The translations under genes were made by a program, and so were the position numbers. The notes under the pieces are model-generated. The model was not told where the DNA came from, did not search any database, and saw nothing but the letters and a program-made list of their open reading frames with translations. A DNA stretch of 60,232 bases, from positions 1 to 60,232 of the forward strand of contig NZ_JACIVH010000068.1 in the NCBI RefSeq assembly GCF_014145615.1, written 5' to 3'. Each line of letters begins with the position of its first letter. The stretch's first letter is position 1. The DNA comes from Limosilactobacillus balticus (lineage in GTDB: Bacteria; Bacillota; Bacilli; Lactobacillales; Lactobacillaceae). Positions 40,766-49,771 of this stretch are shown here, in pieces.

Positions 40766-43432
40766 ATGACAAAACAATTATTGTTAATTGACGGAAATAG
40801 TATTGTTTTCCGGGCATTTTTTGCCATGCATAACCAAATGGACAAGTTTACAAATAAGGACGGCTTGCATACGGCTGCGATTTATGGTTTTAAGTTAATG
40901 CTTGACCATGTATTGCAAAATTTTAAACCGGATGCCGCCTTAGTAGCCTTTGATGCAGGAAAAGTAACCTTCCGGACGAAAATGTATGATGACTATAAGG
41001 GTGGTCGAAACAAGACGCCTAATGAATTAACCGAGCAAATCCCTTATGTGCGCGAATTGATCAAAGACTCTGGGTTACATAGTTATGAATTAGCTAACTA
41101 TGAGGCTGACGATATTATCGGTACTTTGGCTAAGCAGGCGGATGATGCTGGCTACAAGACGTTGATCGTAACAGGAGATCGGGACCTTACCCAGTTAGCA
41201 AGTGAAAATACGACGGTTGCCGTTACTCACAAAGGAGTTACTGATACGGAACATTATACGCCAGCACATGTCGAGGAAAAATTAGGAATTACCCCACGCC
41301 AAATAATTGATATGAAGGCATTGATGGGTGATTCTTCCGATAATTATCCGGGTGTAACTAAAATTGGGGAAAAGACGGCGATCAAGCTTGTGAAACAGTT
41401 TGGTTCGGTTGAAGAGCTTTATAACCATATTGATGACCTCAAAAAGAGTAAGATGAAAGAACATTTGATTGAGGATGAAGAGATTGCTCGCCAATGTAAG
41501 ACGTTAGCGACAATTCTTCGGGATGCTCCGCTCAAGATTGACTTAGATGATCTGCAATACCAAGGCCCACAAACTGATGACTTGATCAAGTTTTACAAAG
41601 AGATGGGCTTTAAATCTTTCTTGAAAAAGATGGATATCGATGGGGCCGGCGACGAAGATGAAGCTGAAATTGCTCCAATTGACTACACGGTTTTAACTAA
41701 GGATAACTTAGACAAACTAGGACAATTGACGGGTGAAGTCAGTTTTTACCTTGAAATGCCAGCAGAAAACTACCACACGTCACCATTCGCTGGTTTTGTG
41801 ATCGGCAATGAAGGACACTGGTTTACGAGTCGAGATGTGGACCTGCTTAAAGAGGCGCCCCTCAAAGATTTGCTCCAGAGTGATAGCGTTAAGAAGAATG
41901 TCTTCAATGCCAAGGCGCAAATCGTTGGTCTTCATCGTCTCGGTATTCCGCTTGAAAATATTAATTTTGATCTGCTTTTGGCATCTTACCTTCTAAATAC
42001 TAATGACAATAGTAACGACCTGGGACAAGTAGCTCAGGAACACGGTTATGATGATGTCCGAACAGATGAAGAAGTTTATGGTAAAGGTGCTAAGCGCGCG
42101 GTGCCTGATGATGACGAGGTCTTCTTTAGTCACTTGGCTACGAAGGCGCGGGCAATTGAACATCTGCGTAAGGATCTTTTTGCTAAATTAGATGAAAATA
42201 AGCAAACGCCGCTATATACCGATATTGAATTACCGCTAACCCGGGTTCTTGCAAAAATGGAAATCGCGGGTGTCCATGTAGATGCACAAACTTTGAAAGA
42301 TATGGGTAGTAAATTAACTGAACGGCTATCAGAAATTGAAAGTCAGATCTATCAAGAAGCTGGTGAGGAATTTAACATTAACTCCACTAAGCAACTGGGC
42401 CATATTCTGTTTGAAAAATTGAAATTACCAGTGATCAAAAAGACCAAGACCGGTTATTCCACTGCAGTTGATGTGCTGGAGAAGCTAGCTGATAAGTCCC
42501 CGATTGTTGAGCAGATTTTGGAATATCGCCAAATTGCCAAGCTTCAATCTACCTATATCACTGGTTTGCTGAAAGTTATCCATTCAAATGACCAGAAGAT
42601 CCATACGCGTTACTTACAGACGTTGACGCAAACTGGCCGTTTGTCCTCTGTCGATCCTAACCTGCAAAATATTCCAGTACGGTTGCCAGAAGGACGCTTA
42701 ATCAGAAAGGCATTTGTGCCTAGTCATGAAGGGTGGCAAATCTTCTCTTCAGATTATTCGCAAGTTGAATTACGGGTTCTTGCCCATATCACTGGTGACA
42801 AGAACCTCCAGGAAGACTTTAAAAATGGGGAAGATATTCACGCCAGTACAGCTCGCCGGATTTTTCACCTAGCTCCTGATGCCGAGATTGACCGTAATAT
42901 GCGGCGCCGGGCAAAAGCAGTTAATTTTGGAATTGTTTACGGGATTAGTGATTACGGACTGGCACAACGGATTCATGTTAGTCGTGCAGAAGCTCATGAA
43001 TTTATTCAAAATTACTTCCACGAATTTCCCGGCGTAAAGAAATACATCAATGACACGATTGCGTTTGCTAAAGAAAATGGTTATGTTGAGACGATTACCC
43101 ATCGACGTCGTTACTTACCAGACATTCATGCCAAAAGTTTCAGCAAGCGATCATTTGCCGAGCGGACAGCAATGAATACCCCAATTCAAGGGAGTGCTGC
43201 TGATATTATTAAGATTGCGATGATTCGGATGCAAGATGAACTTGAAAAACGTCATCTAAAGGCAAAAATGCTCTTACAGATTCATGATGAATTAGTCTTT
43301 GAGGCCCCGAAGGAAGAAATTCCAGTTTTAGCGGAATTAGTGCCAAAAGTAATGGATTCAGCCGTTAAGTTGGATGTACCACTTAAAGTAGATAGTAAGT
43401 ATGGGGATACCTGGTATGACCTTAAAAAATAG
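40766..43432 (+). CDS. polA: DNA polymerase I
   Basis: 888 residues with three domains: 5' nuclease (about 1-295; LLLIDGNSIVFRAFFAM, YEADDIIGTLA, MGDSSDNYPGV), an inactive 3'-5' exonuclease-like domain (about 310-480) and the polymerase (about 500-888; DYSQVELRVLAHI, RRRAKAVNFGIVYG, QIHDELVFE). The exonuclease metal motif DxE is absent (SFYLEMPAENY at that place), as in other Gram-positive PolA proteins. It acts in primer removal and repair. First of the polA-mutM-coaE-nrdR-dnaB-dnaI run. Confidence 0.97.
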   Translation: MTKQLLLIDGNSIVFRAFFAMHNQMDKFTNKDGLHTAAIYGFKLMLDHVLQNFKPDAALVAFDAGKVTFRTKMYDDYKGGRNKTPNELTEQIPYVRELIKDSGLHSYELANYEADDIIGTLAKQADDAGYKTLIVTGDRDLTQLASENTTVAVTHKGVTDTEHYTPAHVEEKLGITPRQIIDMKALMGDSSDNYPGVTKIGEKTAIKLVKQFGSVEELYNHIDDLKKSKMKEHLIEDEEIARQCKTLATILRDAPLKIDLDDLQYQGPQTDDLIKFYKEMGFKSFLKKMDIDGAGDEDEAEIAPIDYTVLTKDNLDKLGQLTGEVSFYLEMPAENYHTSPFAGFVIGNEGHWFTSRDVDLLKEAPLKDLLQSDSVKKNVFNAKAQIVGLHRLGIPLENINFDLLLASYLLNTNDNSNDLGQVAQEHGYDDVRTDEEVYGKGAKRAVPDDDEVFFSHLATKARAIEHLRKDLFAKLDENKQTPLYTDIELPLTRVLAKMEIAGVHVDAQTLKDMGSKLTERLSEIESQIYQEAGEEFNINSTKQLGHILFEKLKLPVIKKTKTGYSTAVDVLEKLADKSPIVEQILEYRQIAKLQSTYITGLLKVIHSNDQKIHTRYLQTLTQTGRLSSVDPNLQNIPVRLPEGRLIRKAFVPSHEGWQIFSSDYSQVELRVLAHITGDKNLQEDFKNGEDIHASTARRIFHLAPDAEIDRNMRRRAKAVNFGIVYGISDYGLAQRIHVSRAEAHEFIQNYFHEFPGVKKYINDTIAFAKENGYVETITHRRRYLPDIHAKSFSKRSFAERTAMNTPIQGSAADIIKIAMIRMQDELEKRHLKAKMLLQIHDELVFEAPKEEIPVLAELVPKVMDSAVKLDVPLKVDSKYGDTWYDLKK

Positions 43433-43446
43433 ATTGGAGGAATTAA

Positions 43447-44277
43447 ATGCCTGAATTACCAGAAGTTGAAACTGTTCGCCGCGGTTTGTTGAAGATTGCC
43501 GTTAAGCGTAAAATTAATGCGATTGACGTTTACTATGGGAAAACAATTACCAATGACGTTGAAGATTTTCGACAAGCATTGATTGGACAGACGATTGAAA
43601 ATATTGATCGGCGAGGAAAATATCTTCTTTTCCGTTTTACTAATGATTTGACGATGATTTCGCACCTCCGTATGGAAGGAAAATATTACAACCAACCGAT
43701 TGGCGGCCCGATTGATAAACATACCCATGTTGTCTTTGAATTTACGGATGGCACGGAATTATGTTATCAAGACACCCGTAAGTTTGGCCGAATGACATTG
43801 GTAAAAACCGGTGATGAGATGAATATCGGCGGTTTGAAGACAATTGGTCCTGAACCGACAGAAGATACTTTCACTTTGCCGTACTTTATAGCTGAATTAA
43901 AAAAGAGTCGGGGAAAGATTAAGCCATTCTTACTCAATCAGCGGCACGTTGCCGGTTTGGGTAATATTTATGTTGATGAGGTACTATGGATGACGGGAAT
44001 AAATCCAGAGCAACCAGCCAATACTTTAACGACTAATCAGATTGCTGAATTACGGGAAAATATCATCAAAGAACTAGCGACAGCGATTAAGTACAAGGGA
44101 ACCACTGTGCATAGTTTTACGAATGCGTTTGGTGATGCCGGTGCTTTCCAGGATCGCTTAAAAGCTTATGGTCATGCAGGAGATGAATGTCCGCGTTGTG
44201 GCACGAAAATGGTTAAAATTAAGGTTGCTGAACGTGGAACGACATTTTGTCCCCACTGTCAAGCGTTGAAGGAATAG
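43447..44277 (+). CDS. mutM: Formamidopyrimidine-DNA glycosylase
   Basis: 276 residues. N-terminal PELPEVETV with the catalytic proline and glutamate (residues 2-3), lysine in GKYLLF (about 57-62), NIYVDEVLW (about 176-184) and a C-terminal zinc finger CPRCGTKM ... CPHC. Removes 8-oxoguanine and formamidopyrimidines. It follows polA by 14 bp, an order that links repair synthesis and base removal. Confidence 0.97.
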   Translation: MPELPEVETVRRGLLKIAVKRKINAIDVYYGKTITNDVEDFRQALIGQTIENIDRRGKYLLFRFTNDLTMISHLRMEGKYYNQPIGGPIDKHTHVVFEFTDGTELCYQDTRKFGRMTLVKTGDEMNIGGLKTIGPEPTEDTFTLPYFIAELKKSRGKIKPFLLNQRHVAGLGNIYVDEVLWMTGINPEQPANTLTTNQIAELRENIIKELATAIKYKGTTVHSFTNAFGDAGAFQDRLKAYGHAGDECPRCGTKMVKIKVAERGTTFCPHCQALKE

Positions 44278-44280
44278 AAA

Positions 44281-44880
44281 ATGACAAAGATAGTTGGATT
44301 AACAGGTGGCATTGCAACTGGGAAGACAACAGTAAGCAATATTTTGCGGCAGGCGGGAATTCCGGTGATTGATGCTGACCAAGTAGCACGGCAAGTTCAA
44401 AAGCCAGATTCGGTTGGACTAACGAGGATTGTCAAAGTGTTCGGTCCGAAAGTACTTTTGCCAACGGGTGAGCTAAATCGACCGGCCCTCGCTAAAATTG
44501 TCTTTAATGATAAAGAAGCATTAAAAAAACTCAATGAGATTCTTCAGCCATTGATTTACGATGCTATCTTTGCGCAAGCTGATACTTTGAAGAAACGAGG
44601 AATTCCCTTCGTGGTGTTAGATGTACCATTGTTATTCGAGCAACATTATGATGAAGATTGTGATTACGTTATAGTTGTTTATACTGATCCACAAACTCAG
44701 CTTAAGCGGTTAATGGCTCGCGATCACTGTTCTAAAAAGGAAGCTCAAGCACGAATTGCTGCCCAAATGCCGTTATCAGAGAAAGAAGCGTTGGCGGATT
44801 TTAAAATAAATAATAATGGTGATCAGGTTGCCTTGCAAAAACAGGTCGCATCCTTAATAAAGCAGCTAAAAGCAAAGTAA
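44281..44880 (+). CDS. coaE: Dephospho-CoA kinase
   Basis: 199 residues. Last step of coenzyme A synthesis. P-loop GLTGGIATGKTTVS (about 6-19), DADQVAR (about 34-40), VPLLFE (about 118-123) and the lid RDHCSKKEAQARI (about 147-159). It begins 3 bases after mutM, so translation is probably coupled. Confidence 0.97.
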   Translation: MTKIVGLTGGIATGKTTVSNILRQAGIPVIDADQVARQVQKPDSVGLTRIVKVFGPKVLLPTGELNRPALAKIVFNDKEALKKLNEILQPLIYDAIFAQADTLKKRGIPFVVLDVPLLFEQHYDEDCDYVIVVYTDPQTQLKRLMARDHCSKKEAQARIAAQMPLSEKEALADFKINNNGDQVALQKQVASLIKQLKAK

Positions 44881-44925
44881 AATGTGGTAAAATAAAGTAC
44901 TTATACTATAAAGGAGGGGGACACA

Positions 44926-45390
44926 TTGCGCTGTCCACATTGTCACAAAAATGGATCACGGGTTGTCGATAGCCGGCCAAGCGAAGACGGAAGCTTTATT
45001 CGTCGTCGTCGTGAGTGCATTCATTGTGGCTTTCGGTTTACAACCTTTGAACGGTACGAGGAAACGCCACTACTAGTAATTAAAAAAGATGGCACGCGTC
45101 AAGAATTCAGTCGCCAAAAGATTCTTAATGGAATTGTGCGCTCGGCAGAAAAACGACCGGTTAGTATGGAGCGATTGACCAAGATTGCAGATAAAGTGGA
45201 AAAACAAATCCGGAGCATTGGTGAAAGCGAAGTCTCCAGTCAAATTATTGGTAAATTTGTGATGAACGAATTAAAAGACGTCGATGAGATTGCCTATATT
45301 CGGTTTGCAAGTGTTTACCGTCAATTTAAGGACGTTGACGCCTTTATGAGCGAACTTGAAACAATGATGAAGGCAGAACATAAAAAATAA
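44926..45390 (+). CDS. nrdR: Transcriptional repressor NrdR
   Basis: 154 residues, full length. An N-terminal zinc ribbon CPHCHKNGS ... CIHCGFRF (cysteines 3, 6, 31, 34) binds DNA. The ATP-cone domain (about 48-140, LLVIKKDGTRQEFSRQKI) senses dATP/ATP and sets repression of ribonucleotide reductase genes. It starts on TTG at 44926 with a strong AAGGAGGGG (44911-44919). Candidate target boxes lie upstream of the deoxynucleoside kinase at 790-837. Confidence 0.97.
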   Translation: MRCPHCHKNGSRVVDSRPSEDGSFIRRRRECIHCGFRFTTFERYEETPLLVIKKDGTRQEFSRQKILNGIVRSAEKRPVSMERLTKIADKVEKQIRSIGESEVSSQIIGKFVMNELKDVDEIAYIRFASVYRQFKDVDAFMSELETMMKAEHKK

Positions 45391-45407
45391 TTGAGGAGGG
45401 CTGTAAA

Positions 45408-46769
45408 ATGACTGCAGCAGCTTTTGATCCGCAAGCCGGTTATATTGTTACGGCCAGCACTGCATTTATTAGTTTTAATGACCGGACTTTTGCAACATTT
45501 TATCAGCCGATTTTAGGGCCGGTTGCGTTTAGTTTTTTTTATGCGTTAAAAGCGCGCTTACTGCCTAATCCTACAATTGCCAACAGGACTTTGCAAAGTG
45601 ACCTGTTAGCCCAGATAAATGCTGGTGGCCAACAAGTGCTGGAAGCTCTTCATCGTTTAGAGGCGGTTGGCTTAGTTCAGACTTACTTTCAACACGATGA
45701 GATCGGGGATGTATATGTTTATGAATTACAGCCAACCCTTACTCCGGAAAAATTTTTAGCTGATAATTTACTGAGTATTTTACTTTTAGAAGAAGTAGGA
45801 GAAGAAGCATTTGACCGTTTGATTAAGCAGAGTCGGCAATACAAGCTTGCTTCTTCTAATACTTCATTAACTAATGTGAGTCACAACTTTTTTGAAGAAT
45901 TTCACGTTAACTCGCAGTCAATTACTGAAACGCCACAAGCGATTTTAACGGCGCGAAAGCAATCACCAGTAGAAAAGCAACCCCAGTTAACAACGGGGAT
46001 GAGCGATGACTTTGATTGGTCAACCCTCATCCACTTGCTAGCTAATCAACCAATTGTCAGTGCCGATCTTGAAAATAATCGAGACCTAATATTAATAGAA
46101 CATCAATTATATGGGATTGATGCACCAACGATGAAGACATTGGTTTTGCGGTCGATTGATCTCCAAACCAATCATTTCCATCCTCAAAAATTTAAGCAAA
46201 TTGTCGCGTCTACCTATAACATCGTCTACTCTTCAACGACAAAGGTAGCGGAAAAAGAAGCGCCCGTAACAAATAAAAATAGTGAACTAACCAGTAAAGA
46301 TCAAGAATTATTGACGACAGCTAAGGATTATTCTCCAGTTGAATTTTTGCAGGTTCTTAAAGGTCAGACGGGTGGTTATGTAACTTCAGGTGAACGTCAT
46401 ATTCTGACAGGTTTAGTAGCGCAAGAAAAGCTGACCCAAGATGCTATTAATATCTTAACTTGGTATGTGATTAGTGATCGGGGAAATGCTACTTTGACTG
46501 CTAATTTTGTCGATGCAATTGCCAATAACTGGCTCCAGCATGGCGTAATTAATGGAGAGCAAGCCATCGTTCAATTAAAGACCTTCAACAAGCAGTCGCA
46601 AGAAAAGAAAAAGGAAACGAAGACGCCAAAGAAAAATAAGTGGCGCAAGACGATTAAAGAACCGATGCCAGCATGGAGCAAAAAAGATACGAGTGAGCTG
46701 ATGAAAAAGGCTTCCTCACAAGAAATTGCTAAATTGCGTGAACGGATCGCTAATCGGAAGAAGAAGTAG
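45408..46769 (+). CDS. dnaB: DnaB, replication initiation/membrane attachment protein
   Basis: 453 residues. Gram-positive DnaB (not the helicase), a helicase-loading co-factor with an N-terminal winged-helix part (about 10-110) and a DnaB/DnaD C-terminal domain (about 300-370; PVEFLQVLKGQTGGYVTSGE, LNILTWY-like helix, then a conserved YI-region equivalent). The basic C-terminal tail should bind DNA. It is followed by dnaI at 20 bp. SD GGAGGG precedes the ATG. Confidence 0.9.
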   Translation: MTAAAFDPQAGYIVTASTAFISFNDRTFATFYQPILGPVAFSFFYALKARLLPNPTIANRTLQSDLLAQINAGGQQVLEALHRLEAVGLVQTYFQHDEIGDVYVYELQPTLTPEKFLADNLLSILLLEEVGEEAFDRLIKQSRQYKLASSNTSLTNVSHNFFEEFHVNSQSITETPQAILTARKQSPVEKQPQLTTGMSDDFDWSTLIHLLANQPIVSADLENNRDLILIEHQLYGIDAPTMKTLVLRSIDLQTNHFHPQKFKQIVASTYNIVYSSTTKVAEKEAPVTNKNSELTSKDQELLTTAKDYSPVEFLQVLKGQTGGYVTSGERHILTGLVAQEKLTQDAINILTWYVISDRGNATLTANFVDAIANNWLQHGVINGEQAIVQLKTFNKQSQEKKKETKTPKKNKWRKTIKEPMPAWSKKDTSELMKKASSQEIAKLRERIANRKKK

Positions 46770-46789
46770 CAACTAAAGGAGGTGGCAGC

Positions 46790-47731
46790 ATGCAGTCACT
46801 AAATAAAACTTTACAAGAGTTAATGCGTGGGCAAAATATCGCAAACAATATCCAGCAAACAATGAAGCAGGTCTATGCGGATAAAGATGTTCAAGCGTTC
46901 TTAAACGAAAATCGTGACCATCTTAGTAAAGAAGCAATTAAACGGGGACAGTCAAAGCTTTATGAGTTTTTTCATGAAAAGCAATTAATTGAAAAAGGCG
47001 TGCCAACTGTTGCCCCAGGATATTCCCCACAATTAGTTATCAGTGCAGGGCAGATTGACGTAACCTATGTTCCAACTAAACAATTATTGGAACGGCAGCG
47101 CCAACGTTATATTCAACGGCTAGTTAACTCAATTAATATGCCGAAGTTCATTAAAAATGCGTCATATGATGATTACTATTTAAATGAAGATACCCAAACT
47201 GATACACGAACAAAGGCAATTCAAGCAGCCATGGACTTTACGGATAATTATCAAAAAGATAAGTTCCAACCAGGGCTTTACTTATATGGGCAATTTGGGG
47301 TCGGAAAAACATACCTTCTTGGAGCAATCGCTAATGAACTCGCTAAGAGTAAAGGTGTTGCAACAACGATGGTCCATTTCCCTAGTTTTGCTGTTGAAAT
47401 GCGGAATTCAATTAAGCAAAACAATACAGGGGAAAAATTGGATGCTATTAAACGAGCCCCGATTTTAATGCTTGATGATATTGGGGCTGGTGCAATGACA
47501 ACTTGGGTAAGAGATGATATTTTAAGCGTGATCTTAGAATATCGGATGCAAGAGGAGTTACCAACCTTCTTTAGTTCTAATTTTTCAATGGAGGAGTTGC
47601 AAAATAACCATCTTGCTATCAACGCACAGGGCGATAATGAGCCCCTCAAAGCAGCTCGAATTATGGAAAGAGTTAAGTACTTATCACGAGAAATTGAAAT
47701 GGAAGGAAAGAATTTGCGTGATAAGGGATAA
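46790..47731 (+). CDS. dnaI: Primosomal protein DnaI (helicase loader)
   Basis: 313 residues. AAA+ helicase loader. N-terminal domain (about 1-130) has no zinc-binding cysteine set visible in the residues shown, unlike Bacillus DnaI. ATPase part: Walker A YGQFGVGKTYLLGAI (about 165-179), Walker B ILMLDDIGAGAM (about 223-234), sensor 1 in FFSSNFSMEEL, and arginine fingers near the end. Loads the replicative helicase with DnaB and DnaD. Strong SD AAAGGAGGTGG. Confidence 0.94.
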   Translation: MQSLNKTLQELMRGQNIANNIQQTMKQVYADKDVQAFLNENRDHLSKEAIKRGQSKLYEFFHEKQLIEKGVPTVAPGYSPQLVISAGQIDVTYVPTKQLLERQRQRYIQRLVNSINMPKFIKNASYDDYYLNEDTQTDTRTKAIQAAMDFTDNYQKDKFQPGLYLYGQFGVGKTYLLGAIANELAKSKGVATTMVHFPSFAVEMRNSIKQNNTGEKLDAIKRAPILMLDDIGAGAMTTWVRDDILSVILEYRMQEELPTFFSSNFSMEELQNNHLAINAQGDNEPLKAARIMERVKYLSREIEMEGKNLRDKG

Positions 47732-47736
47732 AGTTC

Positions 47737-47765
47737 TTGACATTAAACTTTGAATTTAGTAAGCT
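47737..47765 (+). promoter_or_regulatory. Promoter of the infC operon
   Basis: TTGACA (47737-47742), 17 bases, TAAGCT (47760-47765). The -35 is perfect; the -10 is weak. It begins only 6 bases after the dnaI stop. Confidence 0.6.
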
Positions 47766-47769
47766 AATA

Positions 47770-47930
47770 AACGTTGAAAGAAAAAGCAGAAGCACCCGCT
47801 TCTCGCCTAGGTGATATCGATCGCCGGGCTGACGAGATGAATGATAATCGACCACTAGGATAAGGTCGTTGTTATGAAGCGGGGTACTTTTGTACCTCGC
47901 TTTTTTGCTTGATCTTTCGCTAAAAAAATT
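47770..47930 (+). ncRNA. Ribosomal protein L20 leader (attenuator)
   Basis: Region between dnaI and infC with the features of the Firmicute L20 leader: the hairpin-forming AAGCAGAAGCACCCGCTTCT followed by CGCC, an interaction region, then a terminator with stem AAGCGGGGTAC (47877-47887) and GTACCTCGCTT (47892-47902) followed by TTTTT. Excess L20 protein should bind and favour termination before infC. Confidence 0.85.
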
Positions 47931-47944
47931 GGAGGTGCGTTGCC

Positions 47945-48469
47945 ATAGCACAAGATATGATTGTCAATAACGGTATTCGTGCACGGGAAGTGCGGTTAAT
48001 CGGTCAAGATGGTGAACAACTAGGCATTAAGTCTAAGCGTGAAGCACTACAGTTAGCTGAAGAAGCTAACTTAGACCTAGTATTAGTTGCACCAAAGGCA
48101 CGCCCAGCTGTTGCCCGCATTATGGATTACGGGAAGTACCGTTTCGAGATGCAAAAGAAAGAGCGTGAAGCTCGTAAGAAGCAAAAGACGATAACGGTTA
48201 AGGAAATTCGCCTTAGTCCATCAATCGATACTAATGACTTTAACGTTAAGTTAAAGCGTGTTCGTAAGTTCATTGAAAAGGGCGATAAGGTACGGATTTC
48301 ATTACGTTTCCGTGGTCGTGCTATTACCCATAAGGATATCGGTCGTGACATGATTGAACGAATGGCTGAAGAAACTTCAGACATCGCTACTGTTGTCCAA
48401 CGTCCAAAGATGGAAGGGCGGAGTATTTTCTTGACTCTTGCTCCGGCTGCTGATAAAGCAAAGAATTAA
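47945..48469 (+). CDS. infC: Translation initiation factor IF-3, apparently starting on AUA
   Basis: 174 residues from the codon ATA at 47945. The first ATG (47957) is 20 bases from the only SD, GGAGGT (47931-47936), whereas ATA is 8 bases from it. The N-terminus then reads [10 protein letters not shown], matching the usual IF-3 start. Domains: N (about 1-75; [17 protein letters not shown]), basic linker and C (about 90-174). IF-3 is known to control its own synthesis by rejecting non-AUG starts, so the rare codon is meaningful. First of infC-rpmI-rplT. Confidence 0.95.
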   Translation: MAQDMIVNNGIRAREVRLIGQDGEQLGIKSKREALQLAEEANLDLVLVAPKARPAVARIMDYGKYRFEMQKKEREARKKQKTITVKEIRLSPSIDTNDFNVKLKRVRKFIEKGDKVRISLRFRGRAITHKDIGRDMIERMAEETSDIATVVQRPKMEGRSIFLTLAPAADKAKN

Positions 48470-48491
48470 TTTAAGAAGGTAGGAATTAGTT

Positions 48492-48689
48492 ATGCCAAAG
48501 ATGAAGAGTAACCGTGCTGCTGCCAAGCGTTTCAAGCGTACAGCTAATGGTGGATTCAAGAGTGGAAACTCATTCACTAGTCACCGTTTCCACGGTAAGA
48601 CTAAGAAGCAACGTCGTCAATTACGTGGTTTGAGCATGATGGACAAGACCAACGTAAAGCGTTACAAGAAGTTATTACCATTTAAGTAA
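48492..48689 (+). CDS. rpmI: 50S ribosomal protein L35
   Basis: 65 residues, very basic. Family start MPKMKSNRAAAKRFK and conserved FHGKTKKQRRQLRG. In the infC-rpmI-rplT operon with AGAAGGTAGG as SD. Confidence 0.98.
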   Translation: MPKMKSNRAAAKRFKRTANGGFKSGNSFTSHRFHGKTKKQRRQLRGLSMMDKTNVKRYKKLLPFK

Positions 48690-48733
48690 ACTTCACAAAA
48701 ATAACTATTTAATATACGTAGGAGGATTTCAAC

Positions 48734-49087
48734 ATGCGAGTTAAAGGTGGAACTGTTACGCGTGCACGTCGCAAGCGCATTATGAAGTTAGCAAAGGGTT
48801 ACCGTGGTTCAAAGCACCGTCTTTTCAAGACTGCTAAAGACCAAGTAATGAAGAGTTACACTTACGCTTTCCGTGATCGTAAGGTCAACAAGCGTAAGTT
48901 CCGTGAACTTTGGATTGCTCGGATTAACGCTGCTGCACGTATGAACGACATTAGTTACAGCAAGTTAATGCACGGCTTAAAGGTTGCTAACATTGACATT
49001 AACCGTAAGATGTTAGCTGATTTAGCTGTTAACGATGCAGATGCATTCAAGGCACTCGTTGACGAAGCTAAGAAAGCTCTTAACTAA
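48734..49087 (+). CDS. rplT: 50S ribosomal protein L20
   Basis: 117 residues. Family start [20 protein letters not shown] and the globular C-domain (about 60-117; [18 protein letters not shown]). It assembles on 23S rRNA and, by binding the leader at 47770-47930, likely represses its own operon. SD TAGGAGGAT. Last gene before the terminator at 49103. Confidence 0.98.
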   Translation: MRVKGGTVTRARRKRIMKLAKGYRGSKHRLFKTAKDQVMKSYTYAFRDRKVNKRKFRELWIARINAAARMNDISYSKLMHGLKVANIDINRKMLADLAVNDADAFKALVDEAKKALN

Positions 49088-49102
49088 GCCTAAATAATCT
49101 TC

Positions 49103-49143
49103 GGTCGCTTATGATGCGTATGCATGATAAGCGGCTTTTTTTA
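49103..49143 (+). terminator. Terminator after rplT
   Basis: GTCGCTTATGATGC pairs with TGCATGATAAGCGGC around a 3-4 nt loop (49104-49135), then seven T residues. Confidence 0.85.
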
Positions 49144-49240
49144 ATTAGTTGCTTTCCGAGTAAAGCACACGATATAATTAAATACTAGAACATTTAATCG
49201 GGTTAACCGATTGGAATATTAAATTTGATGAGGTGCGACT

Positions 49241-49771
49241 TTGTTAGAGATATTTAAACCAACATGGATGGTTAATACAATATATTCTGTTTCTCCTGCC
49301 CAATTAAAAGAGCAGGGAGTGCGAGCTGTTTTTAGTGACCTGGATAATACCTTGATTGCTTGGAACAATCCAGATGGAACTCCAGAATTAAAGGAGTGGA
49401 TGGATGCTTTACGGGAAGCCCATATTCCACTAATTGTTATTTCTAATAATAGTAAGGAACGAGTTGGGAAAGCTGTTAATAGCCTTGATCTTCCATTTGT
49501 TTCGCGATCATTGAAGCCTTTAAGTTTTGGGATTGATCGTGCACGAAAAAAACTTAATTTAACAAAAGATGAAGTGGTCATGGTTGGCGACCAGCTATTG
49601 ACCGATATTGCTGCGGCTAACCAAGCGGGCATTCGAAGTATCTTAGTACGTCCACTATTAAATACGGATAAGTGGGATACCCGTATTAACCGCTTTTTTG
49701 AACGCCGTGTTTGGAAGAGTTTAAATAAAAAATATCCAGATTTAAAATGGCAGGAGGATTTGAATGACTGA
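49241..49771 (+). CDS. yqeG: YqeG, HAD-family (subclass IIIA) phosphatase
   Basis: 176 residues. HAD motif I FSDLDNTLIAW (about 31-41, nucleophile D33 and acid D35), motif II VISNN (about 67-71) and motif III/IV VVMVGDQLLTDI (about 113-124). It starts on TTG at 49241 with GAGGTG as SD. It overlaps yqeH by 8 bases in the yqeG-yqeH-yhbY-nadD-yqeK-rsfS-yqeM group kept from Bacillus. The substrate is not settled (lipid phosphate phosphatase activity is known for relatives). Confidence 0.9.
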   Translation: MLEIFKPTWMVNTIYSVSPAQLKEQGVRAVFSDLDNTLIAWNNPDGTPELKEWMDALREAHIPLIVISNNSKERVGKAVNSLDLPFVSRSLKPLSFGIDRARKKLNLTKDEVVMVGDQLLTDIAAANQAGIRSILVRPLLNTDKWDTRINRFFERRVWKSLNKKYPDLKWQEDLND

